From: Dipteronia dyeriana
Taxonomy: Eukaryota > Streptophyta > Magnoliopsida > Sapindales > Sapindaceae
Length of the DNA: 64,000 bases
Direction: 5' to 3'
NCBI GenBank assembly: GCA_032871835.1
Contig: CM065299.1
Location: 6,109,001-6,173,000 of the forward strand
Below the pieces are notes generated by a model. It ran no database searches, had not been told where the DNA came from, and saw only the letters and a program-made list of their open reading frames with translations. A program made the translations under genes and the position numbers. Shown one piece after another: positions 1-10,533 of this stretch; positions within the stretch are counted from its first letter, which is position 1, and every line of letters starts with the position of its first letter.

Positions 1-372
1 CGTAGGCAGACTGTCTGGCAGCAGGTCTGCTAGCCTCTCCTCCGGTTCTAAGATCTACAATTGAGGATCAATTCCTTTTGTAACTAGACGGAGGTGGACG
101 TTCTACACGATGGTCGATGCATGCTAGTTGATCATAGCTTGGTTCACCGTTTGATGGGTTGGAGCCCGCTCCACGCCAGGCTAATGTGAGGCTGGCTTGT
201 GGTGCTTGGGCTTCTTTCCTTTTTTTTGCCTTTTCTTGGTCGAGGGGGAAGACTAATGTCTCAAGGTCTCGAGCAGTCCTTGAGAGGAGCGAAGCCTCAT
301 AGTCACTATAAAATAACAGACTTGTAAATGTAAAAATAATGGTGTGGAGTTCCCACAGACGGTGCCATAAAG
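1..372 (-). mobile_element. Internal 5' end of a Tat-like Gypsy element, cut by the window edge
   Basis: Read on the minus strand, this is the leader and possible gag start of an LTR retrotransposon whose 5' LTR lies to the right. The join to the LTR carries the sequence GGCACCGTCTGTGGGAA, the form seen just inside the 5' LTR of many plant Tat-clade Gypsy elements. An open minus-strand frame of about 80 codons runs from about 325 to 75 and is rich in Lys, Ala, Pro and Arg, but it has no clear start and ends in a stop. I do not recognise a conserved gag domain in it. The rest of the element would lie left of position 1. Confidence 0.5.
344..372 (-). other. Primer-binding-site region of the left-edge Gypsy element
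   Basis: On the minus strand the LTR end is followed directly by TTATGGCACCGTCTGTGGG, a slightly mutated form of the TTGGCGCCGTCTGTGGG junction of Tat-like elements. This fixes the LTR boundary at 373 and the orientation as minus. Confidence 0.55.
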
Positions 373-1480
373 TGTTAATGGAAAATTCACTTAGGATGAG
401 GAATTTCAGTTAACACCATCAGGAACACTACCACGAAGGTAATGGTCGGGATAGGTACCTTGAGTACCAAGGATCGTTTTGAACAAGAGTGATGGTGGGT
501 GTAAGAATAATGTGCAAGCGAATGTTGCAGACAATGATAACCCTGTTTTATTATTGAGATTTGGGATTACAACACTCTAATGGATGACACTAAATCCCTG
601 GCAAACCAATGGAGATGGAGATTTTGTTCATGTTGAGAAGTAGAAGATAGCGATGGGTGTGTTTTGATTACAGAATTTAGACCGGAGTCGAGACCCTTTT
701 TTCCTCCTCCTATCTTCATTCACGTTGGGCATATTTATACGTTGTCCAAGTAGGTTAGACTTGTGAATCTCTTGCCATTATTCTCTAAATCCGTTCTCTT
801 CTTATCGGGTGGGATATTTTATTTGAAAGTCATTGACTTTGAATTAATGACGGATTCTAGAATATCTTTGGTGGAGATAAGTTTGTTTCCTCTTTGGACT
901 AAATCTCTTGCCTTACCCGTACGCAGTGTTTTAATATTCGTTGGAGTGTAGATATGATATCGTGTGTATACATGGTGTGATTCTTCATGGAGGTCATCGA
1001 GTACGGTGTTCACTGTTTCATATGATGTGGTAGATTCATGTCTCGATCTTGGCACTATGAGCTTGGTTAGACCTTTCCAGGTCTCTAGGGATAGCTTCAT
1101 GAACACCCTTTGGTGGTAGCAGGCTCAGGTAGGCTCCCTCCTTCTTGTTCGGATAGGTTCAAAAACTTCCTTTAGCGAAGTGGAGCAACGTTGTAGCCTG
1201 AACATGATGTCTTTGTACGTCTGAAGAGGATGGCAGGCTTAAGGGGAGGTTGCGAGGTAGTTTCGATCTTAGGGAGCCCAGATAGCCATACGTCTGGCTT
1301 TCCCCAATATTTTAGCTTTGGTGTAAGGAGCTTGATCTGATCGTGTCGGGCTCCCCCCTGATGGTTCTAAGGCTCGATGACCTTTCCTCGCTTCCGCAGG
1401 GTGGCTTCGTGGCTTGCCCTCAGGAGCCGGGGATCAATGAATGGTAAACTCAGGCCCGGATCCGGGTTAGAAGAGTGGAA
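373..1480 (-). repeat. 5' LTR (minus strand) of the left-edge Tat-like element; far end approximate
   Basis: The segment starts with TGTTAATGG on the plus strand, next to the primer-binding site. On the minus strand it has a good TATA box (TATAAATA, about 731-738), placed as expected for a promoter firing toward the internal region. It is richer in G and C than the AT-rich DNA that follows. The outer LTR end and target duplication could not be found, so the right boundary is set only by the composition change at about 1450-1500. The short open frames in it have no recognisable protein similarity. Confidence 0.45.
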
Positions 1481-3560
1481 AATTTCTCTTTGGTCCTTGC
1501 CAAATTTGGCTATTTACATGTTTCTTATTATTTTGGAGTAGGTTCGGACTTTGGAGCAATCAATACATATTATGGATCAATGTGGAACTTTAAGAATTTC
1601 ACTTTCATGGACTATTTTTATTAAGTTATTTATGTTATGATATGGAGCAGTGAAGAACCGTATGGGATGTTGGATTCTTTATTTGTTTAGTTATTAGACT
1701 TGGGTCACTTTATAAATGTATTGTTTATGTGCGTAGTTATTAACTTATTATATTGTGGATTGTTATTATGTGATTGGATATATTAGACTTGGTATATGGA
1801 AATATTGAATGATGGAATGTTTAGCGAATTAGTGTTATTATGAGCATGTATTTATTATTGTTTATGGAATGATGGATTGTTTATTTGGTTTCAATTTAAT
1901 ATATAATCTGTGTTGTGTTTTTTAGGTGTTTGGTATTGTATCAGTGATCAGACCATATTTAAACTTATTTGGCGTTCTCATTTCCTAGCTTCTGTGCTCA
2001 TTTTCGACCATATTTTTATATATATTGGGTTTTTGTGAGCCTTGTGTAGGTTTTATCCCTTAAAATAAGGGGTTAAGCTAAATTGAAAAGTTTTGGAGGT
2101 TAAAAGGCTGAAATTGGAATTATTAGTGCAGAACACTCAATTTTCGGGGGCCATATCTCCCTCCTCATATCAAACTATATTGATTATTACCTATTTTTGG
2201 AAAGCCCCGAATGTCTATTTTCCATTGCTTTTTATAGATTGCAATTCCAGATTTTCTAGAGGGAGTTATACTCGTTTTCGTAACGGTGTGTGAAGCTGGA
2301 AATCTTCACCAGAGGAAACAGCCACCTAGATGCGACTTAAGCAACAAGTCGCATTTTTTGCCCAGTTTTGCCATTTTCAACCCCGAATTCGAGAGGCAAT
2401 CTCGTCATTTCAGACCCAATTCATGCCCTAACCTCCTAAAGCTATAAATACCCCCATTTTTCTCCTCTTAAGGGGCTTTTTTCACTTCACACCCTAAAAA
2501 CGGAAACCCATCACACCCTTCTCTTGATCTTCTTCACCAAATAAGTGAGAGAATCAAGCTCATATAGAGGTTTTTCCTCCATGGAAACTCACCATACATC
2601 TCCACCACCACTTTTCACCCTTCTTCCATCATCTTAGAGTAGATTGTAAAGAGAAATGTAGGCTTTAAGGATCAATTTCAGGTCAAGCACAATCAATGGA
2701 AATGGAGAGGCTTTGCAGGAGATAGGGTTTTCTCTATAACTTATATTTTCTTGTATTTCTTTTTTTCTTTGATGTATTACACCAATTTGGGGATATTGTA
2801 AACCTATACTTATGTACTATATGTAATAATTTTTTTGGGGTTTTGTTATACTTTTTGATGTATGCATAATTTCTCTCTTATTATGATATTCATGTGTGTG
2901 GATGGTCAAAATTAATAGGTATGCATGAATGAAATTAGAAGTAGAGTAATTTAATTTATGAGTAGTGTAATTTAATCTCCCATGATTGTTTGTTTGTTGA
3001 TGAATGAACCAAAATACCATGTTTAGAATGATTTGAGTCTTTGAGTTTTAGCTTCAAGGAGTGGGAGAATTTTGGTTGATTATGTATTCATATGCTATAT
3101 TAGGCTTTAGTTCTTCATTCTTGTGCTTAATGGGTCTTGTTTCAAGACACAATTGCCCACCCTTGGCCGGGATGGGTGATGAATTGATTTTAGTAAATTC
3201 TTTAATCAAAAGAATGAGCTCTTAGCTTCAATTGAATGGTCTTAATAATGAACAATCAACATTGATGCATATAGTTGTTTGGTAAGCTTATTTCCATTTT
3301 TAGTCATTCATCTTAGGGAGATCAGAGAGATAAGGAGAGATTTCTCTATTATGATAGAGTTGAGCATTCAAGAAGATCGGAGAACTGTCGTGATAGCCTA
3401 GTGAGAAAGACATTTCGATTGACAACCGAGAAAACCCGGCGTTCAATTCCCGGAAGTGGATAGGCTCTCCTTTCTATCTTTTTTGTATTTCTTTCTTTGT
3501 ATTTTTGTCTCTTCTTCGATGTGTATTTTCATTCACTAGAGAGATTGATACTACCGAATC
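1481..3560. other. AT-rich non-coding stretch with a promoter-like TATA box; probable decayed repeat
   Basis: No convincing protein is encoded here. A TATA box (GCTATAAATACCCCC, from 2441) is followed by a CT-rich leader, which looks like the U3/R part of an LTR or TRIM-type element, but no terminal repeats or target duplications were found. Around 3395-3450 are motifs resembling the A box and B box of a tRNA-type polymerase III promoter (TAGCCTAGTGAG, then CGTTCAATTCC about 30 bp on). These may be a SINE head, but no SINE body or tail follows. Confidence 0.35.
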
Positions 3561-4153
3561 CTTGATACCATCAACCTAATTCAAAATCGACCTAATAGGC
3601 CAAATACATGGGAAAAAACTGTGTAATTGAACAAGTCCAGAAATTTGGCCCATTAGACCCAAAACCGAAAAACTGTGTAACCGAACCGGTCCAATTAGGT
3701 TAGTTTTTGATCGGTTGGTAAATATCAATTTGATCGGATCATTTCACTTTTTTAAAAACCGGACTTTATCGATTCTATAAAAAACCGAACCAATCCAATC
3801 AACGATAACCTTTTCTTATGATAAAGACTAGAGAGAGCTATTTTCTTTGATTTTTAAAATTTTAAATTCTCAACTCTAATAGATAAAATAAAATGATTTC
3901 CGGCTAACAATTAAACTTAAAATTTTGATTGGTTTGGTAAAAGGAAAACATATAAATTAATTGTACCAGTCATTGTTTTAATGGAAACGTGTCATAGATC
4001 AACATAATGTAAGGTAATAGGTAAACAATACGAATGATCAAGGTGTAAAATGCAGCAACACCAAAAGTTACAAGGGGTTAAATATACTCACCTCTCATGA
4101 AGTTTGATATACATATGCAAGTTTGATATACATATAACTAGAGATTGAGTATA
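3561..4153. other. Non-coding stretch with decayed terminal-repeat-like motifs
   Basis: The part at about 3590-3810 has several copies of CCGAACC/GGTTCGG-type words, as in the subterminal regions of hAT-like elements elsewhere in the window, but no matching ends could be paired. The rest is AT-rich and I see no gene in it. Confidence 0.3.
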
Positions 4154-4161
4154 CACATATC

Positions 4162-4847
4162 TAGTGGTGGCAAAACGGGTTAGCCCGACCCCTTAGGCTA
4201 GGGCTCGTTGGCAAAACGGGCCAGGCCTGTTAGGAAGACAGACCGAGCCGGCCTGTTTGTGGGGAGGGTGGGCTCGGCCTATGCCTACAACTTGAGCCTG
4301 GGTGAGTCGGGTCGGGCCTGTGACAGGGTTGTGGCGGGCCGGCCCGTTAAGGCTTTAACGGGTCGACCCAACGAGTTTCGAATTTTTGTTAATATTTTAA
4401 CGTTTTATTTATACAATGTTATTTTTTATACATTATAATAATTATGTGTAATTATTAATGTAATAATATATTAAAAAAAAAATACAAAATAGTTGAAAGC
4501 GTGAGTGAGAGATGTTGGAGATTGTAGAGAATAGAGAGAATGAGAGAGTAGGGAAGTAGATAAAATGTAGAGAATGAGGTGAGGGTGATGAGGGTATTTA
4601 TAGGAAAATGTTAGGTTATGGTATAATTGGATAAAATTGTAAAAGATTTACAAAATATGTAATTTTTAAAAGTTTTGGTTTTTTTTTACCCCTCAACAAT
4701 CAACGATCACCAACGGCTCCTGGATAATTACAAAAGTCACCCCTTAATTCAAATTTTCAAAATTGAAATTTCAAAAAATAAAAAATAAAAAATCAAATTT
4801 TGAATTCTAGTGGGCCCTAACGCACTAGCCTTTAAGCCTTGTCAGAA

Positions 4848-4881
<34 letters not shown>

Positions 4882-5055
4882 CCCATAGGCCTAACGGGCC
4901 AGGCCGGGTCGGCCTGTAGGTCGCGTAACCTAAGCCAGCCCGGACCGCTTGTTTAACGGCCTAAGCCTGTTAAGCCGACGAGCCTGGCCGACCCAGGCCC
5001 GCGAACACACCAATACAGGCAGCCCGTCATTGCCCAACCCATTTTGCCACCACTA
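4162..5055. mobile_element. Non-autonomous hAT-like element (894 bp)
   Basis: The ends are inverted repeats: TAGTGGTGGCAAAACGGGTT at the left, and its near-complement ending TTTTGCCACCACTA at the right. The flanking 8-bp sequences CACATATC (4154-4161) and CACTTATC (5056-5063) differ by one base and are read as a hAT-type target duplication. Both subterminal regions are rich in GGCC, GGGCC and CGGGC words. There is no transposase; the 76-codon open frame at 4208 lies in the subterminal repeat region and is not credible. Confidence 0.75.
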
Positions 5056-5063
5056 CACTTATC

Positions 5064-5730
5064 TACTCTGACCTCCCATTTCTTTAAAATTGTACTACAA
5101 AAAGATTAAATTACCTTTAGTTATTAAAATTTTAAAAAACTATGTTAGTTTTAAGATATCTTCATTTAAATTTGTTTTTTTCCTTTCTTAAAAAAGAGAA
5201 TTATAATTTTTTATTTTTATTTTTTAAAATTATCTTCATTTTTAAATTAACATTTTTTGTTAGATGGTTTTTAAATTTAAAATTTTAAAACTGTTAAAAA
5301 GGTATTTTTATGAGCCAATAAATTATTTTCATTTTTAATAACTAGCCTTCAAAAATTGTATAAAAAATAAATTTAAAAATGAAGATAATTTAAAATTTTA
5401 AATATAGTTTTTTATTTTTTCCGTTCTAAAATTATTATTTTTAACTATATTCCATTGAAAAGTATTATCTACAATTAATTTTTTTTTTTTTTGAAATGGT
5501 TGTGTTTTTATTTTAAAAAATATTACCTAAGGGTAATTTGGTATTTTTAATAGTTCACTTTCAAGGGTATGGAAGATATGAGTAGATAAATACATATTTT
5601 CTCTCTAACTATATTTATGTCAAACTACACTGGAGGTGAATGTATTTATTCCTTAATATTAATTGTGGTTCTCACTAGTTCCGATATCATTATTTGAGTG
5701 AACACGAGTAAGAGATGATATGTATCTTTA
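5064..5730. other. AT-rich non-coding stretch
   Basis: Long A and T tracts with no supported gene, tRNA or element boundary. Confidence 0.4.
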
Positions 5731-5832
5731 AAACATCCCCAATGTAAATATATATATATATATTTTAATTTCTAACTAGTGACACATCATCATAAATATT
5801 GAATACGAATCCACTTTATAAAAAATATATAT
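5731..5832. repeat. Left part of an interspersed repeat (copy 1), split by the Tat-like element
   Basis: The segment beginning AACATCCCCAATGTAAATAT resembles 18037-18120, and its continuation resumes at 17797 beyond the Tat-like element. The Tat-like element therefore inserted into an existing repeat. The TATAT target duplication lies at 5828-5832. Confidence 0.55.
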
Positions 5833-6710
5833 TGTTGTATGTAAATTTTACCAAGCATACACGTCGTTGACAGTAAGAAAAAAATAGCCAGGTGGATGCT
5901 TAAATGGGCATCCGGGAAATATCCTACGAGCCGTCATTAAAGAGGAGAAAGCCCGAGTAAGCCCGAGTAAGCATATACTGAATAAAGCCCTACTCGGGAT
6001 CAGTTAACAACACTAGGGACTGATTAAAACAACGCTTCCACTCGGGCTCAAACGGCACTACTTGGGACCATCAGGTATCATTCTTACTCGGGAGTAAATA
6101 CAACCCGAATAAGAAATTATCATACGGGTTAAAGTCATTAAATACGCGAAGATATTCGTCATGAAGGAATCCCAAATAATGGACCTTTAAGTTAGAAGAG
6201 TCCCCCAATCAGGAAACAACTTGATTCCTTTTCGAAGACTACATTCTTATAAGGAAACAAGTCAAATTGAACTACACTACTAGAATCCCACTCGATTTCC
6301 ATAAGAGACTCCGAAATAGGAAAGAAGACAAATCAACCTCAAGCAAGTAACCAAATCACAATTAAATACAAATGTCTTATATTACTTGTACAAAGCGGAT
6401 TAGGGTTCTATAAGCATATAAATAGACCCATAATCTGGTGAAAAAAGATATAGGCAATATAGCATACAGTAATCACAAGTATTACAGAGAGAAAAAGTGA
6501 GATCGAGAGCTTGTAAAAACATCTTATTCTCTTAGTGGATTTTGGCTTGGTTGATCTTTCAACCACCAGTGGATGTTTCTCCGACCATCGGAGTTTTACC
6601 ACGTAAACCTTGTCTTTGTTACTCTCTCTGCATCTCTTTCTCTTTGAATCCACAGCCAAAATCCAGTCCATGTTGGCTTTTCTGGTATAATCCATAAATC
6701 GACATCAACA
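5833..6710 (+). repeat. 5' LTR of the Tat-like element
   Basis: It matches 16928-17796 at about 97%. It differs from that copy by a 10-bp tandem duplication (GCCCGAGTAA twice, near 5950). A TATA-like ATATAAATAG lies at about 6416. Words of the type CTCGGG and CCCGAG recur through the first half. Confidence 0.9.
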
Positions 6711-6728
6711 ATTGGCGCTAGAAGAAGA
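6711..6728 (+). other. Primer-binding site of the Tat-like element
   Basis: ATTGGCGCTAGAAGAAGA directly follows the LTR end (ATCAACA) and has the TTGGCGC core used by plant Gypsy elements. I did not assign the priming tRNA. Confidence 0.65.
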
Positions 6729-6758
6729 GGCTTGAACCTCTGAACTTGTTAGAAAGCA

Positions 6759-8640
6759 ATGGATGGAAGCAGAAGTAGTTCAGGGAATGGCCAAAGGTCA
6801 CCAGGCGATTTCCATACTGGCAATACGTCACAAAATTCTGCAGCAAACACAGAAAACCAACATGTGCACCTGGCAGGGATCCAACAAGTTCCTCCAACCA
6901 GCAGAGATCTTATGCTGCATTTCCAAGAGGCCCTGCAGCAATTGATGACGGACGCAGCAAAGGAAGGGATTGACCTACTGGACGCAGGAGCGTATACTCT
7001 CAATCCTCCACCCGCGAGGCTCCGTTCAATGGTGGTAGGACCAGGAATAACTATGCCAGAAACCAGAAGGAACTCTTTCCCAATCAATCTGTTGGACAGA
7101 AAACACTAGAGAAGGAGAATCACCAAAAGCTGGATCGCAATCAAACAGTACGTGCTAGACATCGTAAATACGATCGGCGCAGAGGACGATCATCATCAGA
7201 AGACAGTGATCAACACCATCGTAAACGTCATCATGGAGTCACACAAGGGTTCCGGCATCAGAGTGAAGAATCTGAGGAAAAAATGACAGTCACCCAACGG
7301 TTCAACCGTCAAGGAAGCCCGGTAGGGGACAGAGATATTATAATCCAGAGCCTAACTCAAGAAGTAGAGAATAATAGGCGACAAATGGAGGCACTCGTCA
7401 GACGTTACGGTTGCAACGATCTATCTGACGATGACTCCGACAGTCCATTTACCAGGGAAATTTTGCAGACCCCTTTCCCATAAAGATTCAGGTTGCCGCA
7501 TGTGGAGCAATTCAAAAAAGATACAGATCCAAAGGAGCATGTTAGACGCTATAAAAGTGTCATGGCTCAATATGCCCGCAGCGACCCCCTATTGTGTCTC
7601 AATTTTCCACAAACACTGGGGGACACAGGCTCAAGATGGTTCGGAAGACTACCACCGGCAAGCATCGGAAATTTCAGCAAGTTGAGCAGGAGCTTCTCAA
7701 GGAAATTCCTGAGCAACGTTCACAGAAAGAAGTCGGTGGCCTACCTCTCTCAAATAAAATAGGGGAAGGACGAGTCATTAAAAAAATACTTGGGCCAGTT
7801 TGGCCAAGCAGTATCAGAGATTGGCAGCGCTAATGATAAAGCCATTATTCCTTCACCAATAACTTGCAGAACGAACGATTATCCTTCGATTTGAGAAGAG
7901 CGCGACTGACAAGGTATGCCGACATGATGGATATGGCGGGAGGATACGCTCTGGTCGAGGAAGAAGAGTTAGCTACAGGAGGAAGCTATATGCATGGAGG
8001 AAAGCCCGAACAGAGGAATACCGAATCCAAGGGGCAAAATCAAAAAGAAAAACGGAAAGGGAACAGCAAGGAGAAAAATAAGGATAGGGGTAATGGGCTC
8101 AATGCCGAACGGTCCACAGAGAAATACCGCGGTAGATATACCAATTACACCCCTCTTCGGAAGAAACAAGAAGAAATTCTAGTCATCCTGGAATAAAAGA
8201 ATATGGTGCAAGAACCACGGCGACAATCACAGTTCGCACGGAGAGATACAACCAAGTATTGCAGGTTTCATAAAGAGACCGGGCATGAAACTTCGAAGTG
8301 TTTTCAGCTCAGAGATTACATAGAAACCCTTATTCGGGAAGGGCATCTGCGGGATGTAATCTTAAAAAAAGACGAGAGATCAGAAGTCAAGAAAACCAAG
8401 GCTGATCACAACCCTGGTCAAAACCGAAGAGCCAGCCCCGAAGCCAATCAAGTAATACATAATATCTTCGGATGACCTTCTACTGGGAGGAGCAACCGAG
8501 AACGGACTCAGGAAGTCTGAGAAGCAGTAGAAGCCAGGAATAACTTCTACGTGAATTCGGTTGAACCAGACCCGAAAAGGGTAAAGGAAGGATAGGACCC
8601 GATAGTCTTCACAGAGGCAGATTCCCACGGCGTCGATGTT
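6759..8640 (+). pseudogene. Degenerate gag of the Tat-like element
   Basis: Gag forms the particle shell of the retrotransposon. The first frame (6759-7109) is an intact, Gln/Pro/Ser-rich N-terminal part. The retrotrans_gag core is recognisable at 7493-7760, with the pattern FKKDTDPKEHVRRYK followed by LGDTGSRWFGRLP and a segment like the usual SRKF..N region. The next stretch is Lys-rich (7864-8196). A zinc-knuckle-like motif (YCRFHKETGHETSKC) lies in 8203-8475. The pieces lie in different frames and are separated by several stops, for example just after 7109, after 7760 and after 8196. I infer that no full gag is made. The order and motifs match Tat-clade gag proteins. Confidence 0.8.
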
Positions 8641-9254
8641 TGACCTAATGACGCTTTGGTTATAAGTGCCCGGATTGGCCATAAGGAAGTCCGGAGAATT
8701 TTAATAGATAATGGAAGTTCAGCAGACATCTTAAGCGTGGTCGTATACGACCAGCTAAGATTTGATCGAAAAGATTTACAGCCTTTCCATACTCCATTAA
8801 GAGGATTTGGGGGAATAGAGGTCAGATCACTCGGGACGGTCAAATTACCTGTGGAGATCAGAACGGCACCATGCCAGAAGACTGTCCTGCTCAACTTCGT
8901 GGTAGTTGATTTGGATAATTGGCCGTATAATGCGTTATTGGGTCGGCCATTCCTGAATAAAACAAGAGCCGTGACGGCCACTTACCCATTAATGATCAAG
9001 TTCCCAACAGAACAAGGGGTCGGGATAGTCAAGGGATCGGGATAGTCAAGGGATCCCAAGAGATGGCCCGAAGAGCAAACCTGTCGGTATATAAAGACAA
9101 GCATGATGCCGAACAAGTGTGCACCATAATGCAGCCAAATGAGAGTGAAGAATCCTTGTCATTCGAACTAGATCCAAGGGAGGGATCTAATGAATACAAG
9201 ACAGAAGTGGTCGAAATACTACTCGAAGAAGACAAACCGGACAGGAAAGTCTAG
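8641..9254 (+). pseudogene. Degenerate protease region of pol (Tat-like element)
   Basis: This is the retroviral-type aspartic protease that would cut the Gag-Pol polyprotein. The catalytic loop LIDNGSSADIL is intact (codons starting at about 8701) and is followed by conserved GFGG and NALLGRPFL segments. The frame is then broken by a 17-bp tandem duplication (9021-9037 repeated at 9038-9054). After it the original frame continues through 9063-9251 and meets a stop at 9252-9254, before running in the same frame into the reverse transcriptase. Apart from these lesions the protease core is well preserved. Confidence 0.85.
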
Positions 9255-10533
9255 ATCAGGGCCAACTTGGAAGAAAAAATCAAGCGAGAATTGACCAATT
9301 TGCTCAGAGAATACAAAGATGTGTTCGCCTGGAGTAACGAAGATATGATCGAAATAGGTGCCCGAATAATATCCCACCACCTCGCAGTTAGCCCGAATGC
9401 CAAACCGGTACTACAAAAGAGAAGATCGTTCAATCCTGAAAGAAGTCAAGCAATCAAACAAGAGGTGGAAAAGCTACTAGCGACGGGATCAATCAGAGAA
9501 GTCAGCTACCCCCAGTGGGTCGCCAACGTAGTTCTCGTCCAGAAGAAAAATGGACAATGGAGGATGTGCGTAGATTTCACGGATCTAAACAAGGCATGTC
9601 CAAAGGACAGCTTCCCACTCCCAAGAATAGATCAGCTGATGGATGTCACAGCAGGTCATGAACTGCTCAGCTTCATGGATGCTTACTCAGGATATAATCA
9701 GATCCGGATGAACAAAGCTAATGAAGAAAAAACAGCTTTCACAACGGATCAGGGTTTATATTGCTACACAGTAATGCCCTTCGGTTTAAAAATGCAAGAG
9801 CCACGTACCAATGGTTGGTCAACAAGATCTTCACTCGGTAAATAGGAAGGAACATGGAAGTGTACATTGACGACATGTTGACTAAAAGCGTCTCAGCAGA
9901 TGACCAGGCCCCCAACCTCCGAGAGACATTTGATGTATTAAGAAGATATCAGATGAAATTAAACCCAAGCAAATGTTTATTCGAAGTCCACTCTGGAAGA
10001 TTCTTGGGTTTTCAAGGCCATCAAAGAGGAATCGAAGTTAATCCAGAGAAGATCCAGGCTTTGCAACAAATGACTTCACCTAAAACATTGAAAAAGGTAC
10101 AGCGCTTAACAGGGTGTTTAGCCTCCTTGGGAAGATTCATCTCAAAAGCTACAGACAGGTGCGCGCCTTTCTCAAAGTAATCAAAAAAGAGAAAGGCCTG
10201 GAGTGGAATAAAGAGTATGAGCAGGCATTCTTAAAAATAAAAGAATACTTGGGGCAAGCTCTCATCCTCTCAAAACCACAAAAAGGGGAAATACTTCAAC
10301 TGTATCTATCAATAACCAAGCTCGCAGCAAGTTCAGTTCTAGTCAGGACAAAAGATGGAGTGCAGAAACTAGTGTATTATACAAGCAAGGCACTCCTACC
10401 GGTCGAGACCAGATACTTACAGGCAGAGAAGATAGCCTTAGCATTGGTTTCAGCAACAAAAAAGCTGAGACCATACTTTCAAGCTCATACGATCCAGGTT
10501 CTCACCAATTGCCCATTAAGACAAATCCTATAA
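9255..10533 (+). pseudogene. Reverse transcriptase and RNase H of the Tat-like element, frameshifted
   Basis: The reverse transcriptase begins within 9267-9845: REYKDVFAW, then VLVQKKNGQWRMCVDFTDLN, CPKDSFPLPRID, FMDAYSGYNQI and MPFGLK. A one-base loss in the A run near 9790 shifts the frame. The conserved sequence continues in the new frame past a stop at 9839-9841 to the catalytic VYIDDML (from about 9857). A second one-base loss near 10170 shifts the frame again. The RNase H part follows (LASSVLVR-like region, YYTSKAL, AEKIALALV). A stop codon lies at about 10531. Each lesion is small and homologous sequence resumes at once, so decay is recent, as the similar LTRs also suggest. Confidence 0.88.

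Noticed and set aside
4208..4438. 76-codon Arg/Gly-rich frame
   Set aside because: It lies in the GC-rich subterminal repeats of a hAT-like element; its composition follows from the repeat words.
6408..6695. Minus-strand frame MDYTRKANMDW..., also at 17485-17757
   Set aside because: It lies in both LTRs of the Tat-like element, antisense to the LTR promoter side, with no known domain. The second copy is explained by LTR identity.
6749..7087. 112-codon minus frame opposite the gag start
   Set aside because: Shadow of the plus-strand gag frame 6759-7109, which fits its place in the element; the minus frame has no domain. The same applies to minus frames inside 8380-9433 and 11022-12050.
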